DNA from: Pararge aegeria
Lineage: Eukaryota > Arthropoda > Insecta > Lepidoptera > Nymphalidae
Assembly (NCBI RefSeq): GCF_905163445.1
Contig: NC_053182.1
Location: 1,054,001-1,118,000 of the forward strand
DNA: 64,000 bases
Reading direction: 5' to 3'
Of the stretch, positions 10,501 through 21,379 are shown one piece after another. The notes under the pieces are model-generated. The model ran no database searches, was not told the DNA's origin, and saw only the letters and a program-made list of their open reading frames with translations. The position numbers and the translations under genes are program-made. The first letter of the stretch is position 1. Each line of letters starts with the position of its first letter.

Positions 10501-10699
10501 ATTTTCCAATTTAACAATAATTTTCTGAAAACCTTGTGTGAGATGAAAACAGAGCCAAGTTCTTCTAGGAAATCTTGTCATAAAGAAATTCATCGATTGA
10601 ATAAAATACGATCTAATAAATGCGTCTGATGGAAAAATCGTAAAAATAAACACACACGACTATTGAAACAGATGGTCCTCTGGAATATAATATATTCAA

Positions 10700-10935
10700 A
10701 TGACAATGTGAATGACTGAATGAATGTATGAAAACACTTTTATTGTACACTACATAAACCTTTAGAAAAATTATAATTAAAAATTAACAAAAAGTATAAA
10801 ATTTGGCGGCCTTATCGCTACATAGCGATCTCTTCCAGGCAACAAAAGGCGTTAAACACAGCTCAAGAAGAAAGGTAGGTGGTGCATATAAATAAACATA
10901 TATATTTGCATATATACCTATAACAAACTTACAAT
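10700..10935 (-). repeat. LINE 3' end, Tail-3
   Basis: GGCGGCCTTATCGCTACATA, then AGCGATCTCTTCCAGGCAAC. The small hairpin ATCGCTACATAGCGAT and the AATGAATGTATGAAAACACT tail match the copies at 28750-28960 and 46340-46510. Confidence 0.7.
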
Positions 10936-10943
10936 ATAATATA

Positions 10944-11220
10944 CTAGCTGTTGCCCGCGACTTCGTCTGCGTCTGATTTTGTTTTTATCGTATTCAGTAT
11001 CGCTAAGCCTTAAATGAGTACATGTGACTGTCAATTAATTATAGACAAATAATTTGCAATAAAATAAAATTGCGGCTATAATGAAATATCTAAGCTATCC
11101 TATCTCTTAAGTTGGACCAGACTGCTCACGGTATGCCAATTTAATTTAAAATCGGTTAAGTAGTTTAGGAGTCCATCGCGGACAAACATCGTGACAGGAG
11201 ATTTATATATATTAAGATAG
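10944..11220 (+). mobile_element. Short element starting ACTAGCTGTTGCCCGCGAC
   Basis: The start CCCGCGACTTCGTCTGCGT is shared with 57086 and, decayed, with 19603 and 32860. The end ACAGGAGATTTATATATATT lies at 11200. No ORF. The class is not clear: such ends are very common in butterfly genomes and could be LINE or Helitron derivatives. Confidence 0.6.
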
Positions 11221-11224
11221 ATAC

Positions 11225-11420
11225 TGATACTGAAATGTGAGATGGTGATAACAAAAAGTTTGTTGTGGGCTTCGTCCTAGACCAGGACGCGTTTGGAACC
11301 CTCGTAGCTTTAGTTTTAAGTTAACGAATATGTATCGCCATCATCTCACTACCGTGTGTTTCTCATGTAATGTACGCATCGAAAGGGTCACCTATGGGCC
11401 TTGATATTCATACTGAGGGA
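11225..11420 (+). repeat. LINE 3' end, Tail-2
   Basis: GAGATGGTGATAACAAAAAG, then CGTTTGGAACCCTCGTAGC and TTTAGTTTTAAGTTAACGAA. Same order as the minus-strand copy at 55955-56180. Confidence 0.75.
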
Positions 11421-12220
11421 GTTGTGAAAAAATGTGTAATCCGCCATTTTGTGGCGACATATTGAACCGTTTTTTGTGAAATATAGCGTTTCCCTTTCAA
11501 ACAACGAAAAAAAACTAATTCAAAATCGGTACATGCTTTCTGGAGCTACGATTCCACAGACAGACACGTTAATCTCATATCATAACACCGTCGTTTTTGC
11601 GTCGTGGCTTAAAAATATGAGTGAAAATATACATTGTGGGATCGGACCGTGTAATACATTTTTTAAATGTATCCTAATTTTACTTCAGAATCATGTTATA
11701 ATAAACTTTCACACCCCTTCCGGGCTAGACTCTTTCATCTACGACTTGTTTAAGTGAGACCATAGGCAAACTTTTCATCGAACGAAAAAATCACAAAATT
11801 CCGCGTTCAACTGAAATCCCAAAAACACGCAGAGGTAAAAATTTACGATGCATGCGATTCAGAATTTTTGGCGCGCGCTGTAAAACTTGTACAGTTAGCC
11901 TATAACACCTTTGTCTATCTAACGAATGGTCCCTAACGTTATTATTTTAAGAGCTATATTGCAACTTTCCATGGCATTCCCGAGTGTATTTTCCTGATGT
12001 ATTGGGAACAAATGTGTGGTGGAATAGCCGACGCGTTTGACAGGTTTATAGTAGATATTCTCGGGTTCGGCTGAAACTGCTGCATGCGCTATTAATGTTT
12101 AGGTATCGACATTTGGCGGAGGTTTGTAGGTTATAAAACCCTTGCAGCTGAGGTGTGTGGATAAAGGTGTATTTATTCATATAAATCATTGGATAGAAGC
12201 AATCCATAATAGATTATAAA
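11421..12220. other. Unclassified, probably repeat-derived
   Basis: GAGCTACGATTCCACAGAC near 11541 is a phrase common to lepidopteran elements. TTTACGATGCATGCGATTC and GGCGCGCGCTG (11844-11880) resemble the GAAGTTATACTT element. An open frame of 102 codons (11449-11757) has no recognisable product. Confidence 0.35.
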
Positions 12221-12227
12221 AATTTAG

Positions 12228-12295
12228 CTTGATTTGCTAAACTCTGCGAATAGCAGGAGAATCTGTATGGTGTAATTTATAATTTCTGCAATCCG
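12228..12295 (+). repeat. Fragment shared with 15630-15665
   Basis: GCAGGAGAATCTGTATGG and TGTAATTTATA recur at 15640-15665. Confidence 0.5.
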
Positions 12296-12431
12296 TGTAC
12301 TCAACACCAAAAAAATGCTCGGCAATGTACCCTCTACGCACGTTTCTGAAACCGGAGCATCCTCAGGAGATGTTGACTTTAAAATGAATAATTGTTTACA
12401 ACTTAACAATCCCTACCGACATTGCAGTTAA

Positions 12432-12595
12432 ACGATTTAGTTTTCCGGTGTGATGTCGCGTACAACCCTATTAGGGGTATGCCTATCAGCCTCCCTAATA
12501 GGTCTACCACTACCATTTTAGACTGTATCATCATTGACCATCAGGTGTGATTGCAGTCAAGGGCTAACAAACTTGTAGAGGAATAAAAAAAATTA
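12432..12595 (+). repeat. SINE-B
   Basis: CCGGTGTGATGTCGCGTAC, AGACTGTATCATCATTGACC and GCAGTCAAGGGCTAAC with a GGAATAAAAAAAAT tail. The tRNA head is missing. Confidence 0.75.
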
Positions 12596-12599
12596 AGCG

Positions 12600-13055
12600 G
12601 TACATCATTACTGACATTAGAATGAACTTTAAATGATCTATTTCCTAAATTAAATCATCAAAAAATGAATCTAACACCCAACCTCCACTCTATATAAATA
12701 CATCTTTAGCCCTTTTCCTACTCCATTGCCACGTTGTTACGTATATTCAAAGCAATATACATTTTAAATTGAACGCACTTACATAATAATAACGTTCCCT
12801 AATGGAGGACGTTACGGTATTATGTTAAAGTATTAGGGTGAGAGAAAGGTAACTCAGGAGATGATATTTTGTAAACCTTAAAATAAAGGGTGTGATAAGC
12901 CTTTATTAAAAATAAAACTGGTCTGAGCTTGACGTTCATATTTAAAAGTATTGTTATTATAACGATATAAAAGTAACGATTCACACTCCTTATATTGAAT
13001 TAGATATATCTAAAAGCCGTGATAGTCTGGTCGCTAAGACTTCAAGCTTCCTTCC
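12600..13055. other. No recognisable feature
   Basis: AT-rich, non-coding in appearance. Confidence 0.35.
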
Positions 13056-13059
13056 GTGG

Positions 13060-13310
13060 GTGCGTGTCAGTGATCAGAGTTCATGTTTATGTGTTTTAAG
13101 CAAATGGGTTTAACGGTAAAAGAAAACAACGTAAGGAAACCTGGATGCCAGAGGATACTCCATAATGTTCTGTGGGATGTGTGACTCTTACCTGTCTCCA
13201 CTTAGCCAGCGTGGTTGACTAGGGCCTCAATCTTCCTCTTTCTGAATGAAGAACCGTGTCCTGTAGTGTAGTGTCTCAGTTATGGGTTGATAATAATAAG
13301 GTAACTCTTC
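13060..13310 (+). repeat. SINE-C
   Basis: GTGTTTTAAGCAAATGGG, GGAAACCTGGATGCC, CCATAATGTTCTGTGG, CCAGCGTGGTTGACTAGGGC and CCGTGTCCTGTAGTG occur in the family's order, ending in GGGTTGATAATAATAAGG. Confidence 0.75.
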
Positions 13311-13394
13311 AAGACGCCAACTAAAGTTTAGTTATCACACGAACCGTTCAGGAACAAGACGAAGCTAAAAAACCTAAGCGACGGTGTGGAGTGT

Positions 13395-13735
13395 TCTTCA
13401 TGTATGCTCACCCTCCCTGCCACAGCATTTGGAGGATTCATGGCTGATAGAAGCAAGACCATCCGTTGCTAACAGCAACGGTTCTCGCAAAAGTAATATC
13501 ATGGCTTCGTCGGCAGGGTGGTGAAAACAGTGTAGTGTTTTAGTCACAAACAGTTTTTCAGCGTTCCGGTACGAGACCGCGTGGAAGCCGACTGGGAGTA
13601 AAGGTTTAATAAACATGCTATACGGCTGACAGGTTAGCCCGTTACAATCTTATACTTCATCATCAAGAACTAGCTGGTGAGATTATCAAGGGTTAACTTG
13701 TGTTGGAAGAAAATAAAAAAACATTGCGGCTCCTG
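13395..13735 (+). repeat. Repeat block ending in SINE-B tail
   Basis: 13640-13735 is a decayed SINE-B (GGTTAGCCCGTTACAATC, AAGGGTTAACTTGTG, AAAATAAAAAAA). The preceding part carries a perfect CCGTTGCT/AGCAACGG hairpin near 13467-13485. The 72-codon minus-strand frame through it is not a convincing gene. Confidence 0.55.
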
Positions 13736-13739
13736 CTTG

Positions 13740-14555
13740 CCTCGTGAAACAAAATACAGCCTAAGTTACTTTTAAGATTTCTTTAATCAGTTAATTCGTT
13801 TTAAACTTTTAAACTATTAGACAGAGCTTAAAATTTACTATTAATTATATACTATATATCCAAATATACGTAACCGAAAAATTTAACGATAACTCTTTTT
13901 ACCATAAGTAATTAACCTTTCTACACTTATATGAGAAAACCACGAATCGATCTCAGCAGAAAGCTCACCAGTCAGCAACCTTAATCTCCAATCTTGAAAT
14001 TGCCAACAACCTTTTCAATCAAGGATTCAAACAGGAGGAAACGTACTCAATGAGGCTACGCAATGCTACGAATGTCTACGCCGTAGCAGCAATAACGGTT
14101 ATTTTGGTGATAAAAATTTTATTTCTCAATTTTGCTAATCCAAGCCGTTTCCTATAAAAGTGCTAAAGTACATTTATATATATATTATTTAAAAATCTGA
14201 ATCGAAATTTGGACCCCCCCTCATAGGCGCACAGCTCTCACCACTGCGTTGAAAATTAAAATTGATGGAATTAAATACTTTATAACTTTTAATCAAAATA
14301 TTAATTTGTATAAAGATGAGTGAGCTTTAATTAACATAAGTGCAAATCAAATTTGTCGGTTTTAATCATTTTCATTTGACATTCAAGCGGAATTCCGATT
14401 GCGTGTTTCTGGACGCGAACTTCCGCTTGATTTGTTCATGGTCGAATTTAATCACACTGTTTTATAGATTGGCAGCTGTTTGATAGTTCTGTTCTTGCCC
14501 TACCGCATCGGTTTGACAACCTCCCTTTTTTTGGCGTGGTGGAAAAAATTTATTG
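13740..14555. other. No recognisable gene
   Basis: AT-rich. A 10-bp perfect stem (TCAAGCGGAA at 14383, TTCCGCTTGA at 14421) spans a 28-base loop. No TE match was recognised. Confidence 0.35.
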
Positions 14556-14559
14556 TAAC

Positions 14560-14765
14560 CTTGGAGGATGGAGGTTAACCCCCCCCCCCCCTACCCCCTC
14601 TCTGAAGGGGGTCTGTCCTCTTGCTCGCATTGTTAGACGACCGGGGAACTGGGCGCAGAGTTGAGCTCTGTGGTTCAAAGTCGGAGGTTAGGTTAACCCG
14701 CCTTCCATCGAAGACTGCATCATTGCAATTAAGGGTTAACTTGCAGTGGAATAAAAAGTAAAAGC
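14560..14765 (+). repeat. SINE-B with C-tract
   Basis: Starts near a run of 13 C (14579-14591). Has GGTTCAAAGTCGGAGG as a decayed B box, GACTGCATCATTGCAATTAA and AGGGTTAACTTGCAGTGG, then an AATAAAAAG tail. Confidence 0.65.
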
Positions 14766-14939
14766 AGTGGATGTGAAAGCATAACTAGATGGCGCTCTCT
14801 AGATTCCATACAAATTGTAGTTAACATTCATGCAATCGAATAATTAAAGGGACATAACAAAATCTCAAACTAGGCACCCTGTGTTCTGCACTTTTTTGGG
14901 AGGCTTCTAAGGTGCCATTGCTGAAATTCCTAAGGATAT

Positions 14940-15050
14940 TTTTTTTATACTACACACTCATCTCGTCATCTAGCCCTAAAGCTTGTGTTATGGGTTTTAA
15001 GGTAGCTGATGAATATAATACACATAAATACTTATAAGAAACGGTTATAG
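14940..15050 (-). repeat. SINE-A tail fragment
   Basis: CATCTAGCCCTAAAGC, TTGTGTTATGGGTTTTAAGG and GATGAATATAATACACATA. Confidence 0.65.
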
Positions 15051-15051
15051 T

Positions 15052-15185
15052 GGTTAGGAACTCGACTTCACTCCCGGGGGCCGAATTCCAATTCCAGCAC
15101 GCACCTCCAACTTTTCTAAGTTATATGCGTTTTAAGTTATACAAATATCACTTGCTTTAACGGTGAAGGAAAAAACGTAAACTTG
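15052..15185 (+). repeat. SINE-C, tRNA-like head retained
   Basis: TATAGTGGTTAGGAACTCGA (A-box-like) and GAATTCCAATTCCAGCACG (B-box-like), then TGCGTTTTAAGTTATAC and ACTTGCTTTAACGGTGAAGG. Confidence 0.7.
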
Positions 15186-15189
15186 GGAT

Positions 15190-15670
15190 ATTATTTTGTT
15201 TGAAGATTAGACTACGTTTGGGCATTAGACTACATTTGAATATTATGTAATTCCCTGATTTACATCCTAGAATAAATCCTTATGGCTAGCACCAAACTGT
15301 AAACGGTCAATCAATAGGTATTGTGGCACAGATCTTCGACAGGCTGTAATCAATTACAGCTAACAAAGACGCCATATAACAGATACGGATAGATCCATTG
15401 ATTTAACGATAGGTCTACAGTTCGATTCCCTGTTGAATTAATTAACAGATGTGTTTCATTAAAAGCTTCTGGAAGATTGTTTGAGAAGCTTCGTCTTGTT
15501 CTAACAACAGTCAAAGCGTTGACTGAGTATATAAAGGTTATGCTGTGGTTAAATAATACAAACTATACAATAAATAACATTTTTTTTTTCTGGCCTGTTA
15601 TAAAAATTAAGCTTAATTTGCATAAAAAAAGCGAAAAGTAGGAGCATCTGTATGGTGTAATTTATATATA
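15190..15670. other. No gene; mixed AT-rich and repeat scraps
   Basis: 15605-15665 shares AAATTAAGCTTAATTT and AGCATCTGTATGGTGTAATT with other repeats in the window. The rest is unassigned. Confidence 0.35.
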
Positions 15671-15677
15671 TATATTT

Positions 15678-17596
15678 ACTAGCCGTTTCTAGCCCGCTTC
15701 GCTGGGCGAATTGAAAAAGGAAATAAATTACATTTTATGTTTCATTTTTATTTATTTTTTTCATATTTTTATTATTCTCCTTTTTTTTTATTTTTGTATG
15801 AACATAAATAGGCCCCGCGGATAGAACTGTAAGCATCGATATTGTTTAGACTTACTCAAATTCCAAATTCCATCGATTTAGCCTGTATCTTTCATCCAGG
15901 TGATTTTTCTCACTAATATTCATTGTAACTTTCAATGTGCAATCATTATAACATTTCCGTGCCTTTCTTCCAAAAATTAATAATAATTGACATGAAGAAA
16001 AAAATTTGAAATGAGCATTGAAAGTTTAAGTTAAAGTCATTGCAAGTCTCATATGTGAAGTTGAAATCTGTCTAGGTTCAAGTGCGACGAGTTTTCTGTT
16101 AACTAAAATTTTCTCCGTGACATCAATTTTTTATAGAAAATTAATTGTGCATGTTTTTTATGAATTCTATTGGAATAAGTAACTAAATTTCTTTTCCACA
16201 TCTCATGTGCTTGGAAAATGCATTCATTTTAATCTGTTACATTTCCGCGATCCCGCAATAAAAGAATTCGTCGGTTATGTAGTCTGCAAAAGTAAAATGA
16301 ATGTAAAATTCTTAGTCCGTTGATTGGATAGCTACATGTAAAGTTAAGTTTTTGAAACCTCTCAATGACTTTTTCTCCGCTGCCAAAAAGACGATTGTTG
16401 TAAGGAAATACTAAGAATATCCCTACATACACGAAGATCCCCACCAAATTTGGAGTCTGTAGAAGTTCCTGTCGGAAGTAGACTTTATTGAAATCCATTT
16501 TGAGATGTTCTTTATGTGAATAATAAAAGATTCCTACCATATTTAGAATTTTTAGAAGCTATATTTCGAAATTGAAATTTTTTATTGTTAACACCCACCC
16601 CCGCGAACCTTATTGGAGGTGATTCATTGTAAAATCCGCTCGAAGATCATTTTTATATTACATATAGAACACTCTCACTAAATTTGGAGTCTATAGGAGC
16701 TATCGCTTGGAAATTGAAAATTTTCATTGTTAACGCCCCCGCAATCTTCTTTGGGGTGGGATATTGTAAAATTTGTTCATAAATCATTTTTACATCACTT
16801 ATAGAAAATTCCTACAAAATTTGGAGCTTGTAGGAGCTTTTTAATTAGAGGAAAATTAAAAATATTAATTGTTAATACCCACCCCCGCAACCCCCTGTGG
16901 GGTGAGCTATCGTAAAATTCGTTCATAGCCTATTTCTACACCTCTTACAGAAGATTCCTACCAAATTTGAAGTCTATAGGAGCTATAGTTTAAAAACGGG
17001 AATTGTTCATTGTTAACGCCCTCGCAATCCCCTTTGGGGAATGAATTTCTTAAAATCTATTCATAGCTGACCTCTACATAGCAAAAGTAATATTCCTACC
17101 AAGTTTCACGTTTCTAAGTCTTATGGTTCCCGAGATTTCGTGGTGAGTGACTATATAGATGGGAATTCTTCGATTATCATCGAAATTTTTAACTTTTTAT
17201 CGGGCTTTGTTAAAATTTTCTTACATACAAAACTTTCTCCTGACAATTCTGAAGATAAAAAAAAGCCCAATTGTTCCAGCCGTTCTCCACTACCGTGAGT
17301 AGATTCTTAGCTGAATGTAAAAAACCATAATCCGTTTAATACACTCTGTTGAAATCCATGAAAACAAAAGAATCAAGAGAAAATGCTTATCTTTTGTTTT
17401 TATTAGCGGGATAAATGTTTATAAAAGTAAAACAGCAATAAAAAAATGAAGGAATGTTGGAATTCAAAAAATAGATAGCCATAAACCATCTAGGAAAAAT
17501 TTCGCATCGAATGGTGGTAGTTTCATGTCGATACGATCAGTGGTTTAGGCGTGATTGAGCCTCAAACGAAGACCATTTTCATTATATATATATAGA
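15678..17596 (+). mobile_element. 1.9-kb element starting ACTAGCCG, with internal tandem array
   Basis: It begins right after a (TA)n run with ACTAGCCGTTTCTAGCCCGC and TTCGCTGGGCGAATTG, and ends in another (TA)n run at 17581-17596. The same terminal phrase occurs inverted near 59650 (GGCGAAGCGGGCTGGGTACG). No transposase or reverse transcriptase is encoded. Inside lies an array of diverged units (16385-17130). The class is uncertain: a non-autonomous element targeting (TA)n is the safest wording. Confidence 0.6.
16385..17130 (+). repeat. Diverged tandem array, about 140-bp units
   Basis: The phrase CCTACCAAATTTGGAGTCT with AGGAGCTAT recurs near 16446, 16539, 16680, 16818, 16963 and 17098. 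Most units are 136-145 bp, and each carries a CCCCCGCAAYCCCCTTTGGG-like segment. The first interval is shorter (about 93 bp). Confidence 0.75.
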
Positions 17597-17650
17597 AGAT
17601 ATTTCTTCAATCCTTATTCTCCACAACAAACAGACCTTTGGCAATGTACC

Positions 17651-17786
17651 CAGTGGCGGGCATAGAGGGTATGCACAGAGTAACTCTTACAAAGCCTATC
17701 CTTAAGTTCTTTATAACTCTTAATGGAGATTTTCTTCATTTTATATTATAGGCATACCCTGTGCATACCCTCTATGCACGCCACTG
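17651..17786. mobile_element. hAT-type MITE, copy 1
   Basis: 136 bp with terminal inverted repeats CAGTGGCGGGCATAGAGGGT and CCCTCTATGCACGCCACTG. CAGTGGCG ends are typical of hAT elements. The flanking 8-mers AATGTACC and AATCTATC agree at 6 of 8 positions, compatible with an old 8-bp target duplication. Confidence 0.75.
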
Positions 17787-17904
17787 AATCTATCCTCAAC
17801 AATTATCCCTTTTGCTGGTCTGGTTTTGTGGGAGGCTAGTTATGGTACGATAGTATTAGAAACCAATTTTTCTTCTGCTATCATTTATTTATACATACAT
17901 TATT

Positions 17905-18215
17905 GTTGAAGTTATACTTCTTTTGGCGCGTTGGGGAAAAATGATGAGAGTAAATTTTGACGATGCGCGCGCAAACCGTAAAAAACCGACACCTTTATCT
18001 ATAAGATTGAACAATGTACAGTTTCAATTGTCATAGTCTGCGGACTCATTCCAGTGACTTAATTGATTCAATTGTACAAAAATCTTAAATTTTAATGTTG
18101 AGTGAAACTAAGTTGTCCGATAATGAGTCTATGTGTATTCCAAATTTAACAATGTTTATTATGTCGATTTCTTTAATTATGTACAAATATTTTTTTGTGA
18201 TATTTAAGTAAGCGA
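17905..18215. mobile_element. MITE, GAAGTTATACTTCTTTTGGCG family, copy 1
   Basis: The left end GAAGTTATACTTCTTTTGGC at 17909 is matched by the inverted AGCGAAGTACAACTTC near 18206. GACGATGCGCGCGCAAACCG lies inside. A second copy is at 27788. Confidence 0.65.
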
Positions 18216-18359
18216 AGTACAACTTCAAACGCGTGTACATAAGTACACACACTTTTTTTTTCTTTTCAAGAATGTTATTAAATTATATTAAAAAAACACT
18301 ATTAAAATTTATAAAAAAACTCCTCTCGTGCGGCATTTGAGTACAAAAGCGACCGGAGC

Positions 18360-18600
18360 TCAGGGTTCCGGAGTGAGGAACATCCTCACAAAACGCGCCG
18401 TTTCAAGAACTGCTTTCTGCACACGACCCTTGATCTAACAATCAAGCGAAAGCTTCTAAGATGTTGTTCGAAGCTTTTGGCGAAAAGACCATTGACTGAA
18501 GTAACTATTTGAACAGTAACTTTTGACTCAACACTCCACATGGCGGTAATCTCGTCAGCAAGGTCCAAGTATTTTGATACTTTTTCAGAACCCAATTATT
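18360..18600 (-). pseudogene. LINE polyprotein C-terminal fragment
   Basis: An open frame of 69 codons reads GSEKVSKYLDLADEITAMW, then VTVQIVTSVNGLF and KSFEQHLRSFRL. The EKxxKYxDLAxEIxxxW/VxVxPIVxxxxGxxxK pattern is known from reverse-transcriptase ORF ends of arthropod LINEs. No other domain is nearby. Confidence 0.6.
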
Positions 18601-18649
18601 ATATATGCGCTTAATATAACTTCCATTGGAGTATGGAAGATTAGTTTTT

Positions 18650-18722
18650 TATTAGATTGCAAAATTATTTACAATCAGGTGAAATTGTAGTCAAAGGCTA
18701 ACTGGTAGGGAAATAAAAAAAG
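18650..18722 (+). repeat. SINE-B tail fragment
   Basis: AATCAGGTGAAATTGTAGTC, AAAGGCTAACTGG and GGAAATAAAAAAAGG. Confidence 0.55.
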
Positions 18723-18724
18723 GG

Positions 18725-18990
18725 TAAATAAATAAATAAATATACTACGACAATACACAGTTCTCCATCTAGCCCTAAAGTAAGCTGATCTTGTGTTATG
18801 GATACTAAGATAACTGATGAATTGTTTTTTTATGAATAATAGATATAAATACTTTTAAGTACAGATAAACATGATGCACATGAATGTTTTAGTGTCTGGC
18901 ACTGAAAAACATTCATGTTCATCACAGAAACGTTTCCCACGGCCTTGGACTCAAAAAGCAGTGTCGCTGCAAACAGCACCAATCGACCCA
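18725..18990 (-). repeat. SINE-A, nearly complete
   Basis: AAATAAATAAATAAATATAC tail, ATCTAGCCCTAAAGTAAGC, a duplicated segment around CATGAATGTTTTAGTGTC, then the head ending near 18988. The head's B box is damaged. Confidence 0.75.
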
Positions 18991-18999
18991 CAAAGGGCT

Positions 19000-19225
19000 G
19001 AAGTCCACCATACTGGCCATGTGCGGATTAGTATACTTATATATTAGTAGTACTTTGAGTACATTATGGAGAAATCTGAGGCACGCAGGTTTACTCATAT
19101 AATAAATTATTTCACCTTTGAAGCCAGTGCTACTCGTATTATATTTCTTAAAACGCACGTAACTGCCAAAAATTACATGCGCCTGCCTATAAGCGAAACT
19201 CAGAAACACAATGGCGGAGTCGCTG
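19000..19225 (-). repeat. SINE-C, inverted
   Basis: GGCTGAAGTCCACCATACTG, GAGTACATTATGGAGAAATC, TTTCACCTTTGAAGCCAGTG and TTAAAACGCACGTAACTGCC. Confidence 0.7.
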
Positions 19226-19739
19226 GCATCAGCTGGAACAGAATATGGTTAGGACAATAGCGCATTAAGTATTTGGCCGGCTCACTCGTGCAGCGAGGAA
19301 TGCCCGGCACGCGTCACCCCCTGCCCGCCCCTCTCGGTGCTCAGTAATTGATCTCGGAATCCCGATGCCTCTCACCGCAATATCTATTGATTGAATGCTT
19401 GCGTACGACATTGCTGTAGCGGTTACAATTAACATTGGAAGCTTGTTGACGTACTCACCTCCGTTTTCGTTCCCAAGAAACACCAGGAGTAACAAAGGTT
19501 TTATGAATTACTAGCTCGGAAGTTCACCACTTTTGGCTTAACTCCAAAGTATTGATCATCGTCGTAAGGTGGCAAGTTTGTCGGAGATTTATGAGATACT
19601 AGCTTCTGCGCGCGACTTCGTCTGCGTGGACTTCAGAATTGTTTCTAAAGCTTCGCTCGTTCACAATTTTTAATCCTACCACCGGAACTATTTGAGAGAT
19701 CGTTATAGAAAGTGCATGTCCTTTACCATAGCATAAGCA
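19226..19739. other. GC-richer stretch without assigned gene
   Basis: 19262-19345 is notably C-rich. The minus strand has a GGAG|GTGAGT donor-like site near 19455, but no acceptor or recognisable protein supports an exon. 19603-19625 carries the GCGCGACTTCGTCTGCGT phrase of the 10944 element. Confidence 0.3.
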
Positions 19740-19790
19740 CAGTGGCGTCCATAGAGAGTATTCACAGGGTGCTGTAACGGTTCTAGCCAG
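19740..19790 (+). mobile_element. Isolated hAT-type terminal repeat
   Basis: CAGTGGCGTCCATAGAGAGT and TATTCACAGGGTG match the end of the hAT-type MITEs at 17651 and 58602. The opposite end was not found within the next kilobase. Confidence 0.55.
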
Positions 19791-19949
19791 GTCTATTAAA
19801 AGATGGAACACGTCATCACAGATTTTATTTAGGGTAAAAAGGTCAGCGGTCGTGGGTGAAAGGGGCCCGTCAATTAATTCGCTTCCAAATTCTGCAGTGG
19901 GCGAGTACTGCCCTAGCTTGTAGCCGTTGATTGCGTGGCCCAGAAGAAA

Positions 19950-20185
19950 CAGGCGGAGACACGAGGTGGTCTTCAGCTGCACCAGGAGCCGGCACGTTGG
20001 CGATGCAACGCTGGTGATCGGCGTCGGAGGTGACGTCGACAACAACAGAGTGTCGAACTTGGACCGAAGCAGGCGGAGACACGAGGTGGTCTTCAGCTGC
20101 ACCAGGAGCCGGCACGTTGGCGATGCAACGCTGGTGATCGGCGTCGGAGGTGACGTCGACAACAACAGAGTGTCGAACTTGGACC
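19950..20185. repeat. Exact 120-bp tandem duplication (1.97 copies)
   Basis: The segment starting CAGGCGGAGACACGAGGTGG at 19950 is repeated exactly at 20070; the match runs to 20185. Because 120 is a multiple of three, long frames stay open on both strands (215 codons minus, 110 codons plus) and say little about coding. GC content is well above the surroundings. The identity of the copies implies a recent event. Confidence 0.95.
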
Positions 20186-20249
20186 CTGGAATTTTCGTCC
20201 AGCGTGTGAAAAATAATTCCGCTTCAACTCGTCTGATTGCAAACACGCG

Positions 20250-20620
20250 GCTCAGCTAAGCGGTAAGCACTGCACAAGATGGCGGATGCGTTGTTCACAA
20301 TCAGACGGAGTTTACATTATGAGAGAGTGAGAAGCATTAAAATAAAACAAAAGACATTAAGACTAATATTAAATAAAAGATAGCAAATAGCAAAAGGTAC
20401 GTGAGGTTATTAGCAAAATACAGAGAACTACTATAGTATGAAAATCTGGGAATTTATCGAAATAGGAAAGTTAATTATAAAGAAAAAAATAGGAATTAAG
20501 CTGCAGATGAAATTTTAACAAAGAATATGCAAGGATTAAGCCAAAATATGATCGATGCATGGGTCAATGTGCGAGAACAAAGAACAAAGGTAATGAGCGT
20601 AATGGCCGACTCGCATGCGT
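20250..20620. other. No recognisable feature
   Basis: AT-rich, no coding pattern. Confidence 0.35.
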
Positions 20621-20622
20621 AA

Positions 20623-20981
20623 TGTACCTGATTAAAAGATATTCTAACGTCTAAACTTTAAGGAAACGTTCAACACTTACCCGATACACGGGGTTTAGAT
20701 AGCTCGAGGGTAAGTAGCCTTAAGGTCAAAGGCAAAAGCAGCAATCAGGTGAGAGTCGTAAGGAAAAAAAAAATGCGGCGGCCGCGCGGCGTCCAGTCTC
20801 TGGTAGAAATTCTGGGCGTCTGCCGTGCCGTGCGAAGTGAGAAACACGCGAGCGCGGTTGGTCCCCGCGCACCGCTCCCCTCGCGCTGGGATGCCAGTTA
20901 CGCGACATTTCGGAAGATTGCCCGCGCGCAAATTCCAACAATATTAATTTATAAAATTAAATAGACATTTATTACGTTACA
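20623..20981 (-). repeat. LTR (3' LTR) of a shortened LTR retrotransposon
   Basis: On the minus strand it starts TGTAACGTAATAAATGTC at 20981, immediately after a polypurine tract, and can end ...GGTACA at 20623, giving TG...CA ends. The middle (20760-20930) is strongly CpG-rich. The lower boundary is a guess because the partner LTR was not found. Confidence 0.5.
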
Positions 20982-20996
20982 TATCCCCCTCGCCTA
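20982..20996 (-). other. Polypurine tract next to the LTR
   Basis: The minus strand reads AGGCGAGGGGGATA directly before TGTAAC. A purine run abutting the 3' LTR primes plus-strand synthesis in LTR retroelements. Confidence 0.55.
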
Positions 20997-21379
20997 CCAA
21001 GGATTTCACTCCACTTAAATGAAATCCGCTAGGACTCTCAGTAACGTCCGTACAATACTCATTCAGACCAAACTTTCAAATTCTCTCATACTTCACGCAT
21101 ACAATGAAAGCAACAGTATTTGTATTACAAATACTGACGCATCCTTCCACAATTAAAGTTAATGGTTGTAAGACAAAAATAAAAACCTAGACTCTTGTAC
21201 AAACTTAGTTATAGATGAAATAACGAATGGCGATGAGAGGAAAATAGCATAATATTGTGTATTAAAAGATAAAAAAAAAATCACCACTAAATATCTCTGT
21301 AGCGTTTCTAAGAAGTTTTTCAGTTTTTATATTTTTAGCCAGACAAAATTCATTAGCGCGTTGCATAAAAGGATTTTTA

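Noticed and set aside
19265..19495. Minus-strand exon ending in a GTGAGT donor
   Set aside because: No matching acceptor and no recognisable protein. A single donor match is common by chance.
19599..20246. 215-codon minus-strand ORF as a gene
   Set aside because: Its length comes from the in-frame 120-bp duplication. It runs through a hAT end and a common element start, and no family is recognisable.
20760..20930. CpG island as a host gene promoter
   Set aside because: It sits between a polypurine tract and a TG...CA boundary, so an LTR explains it better.
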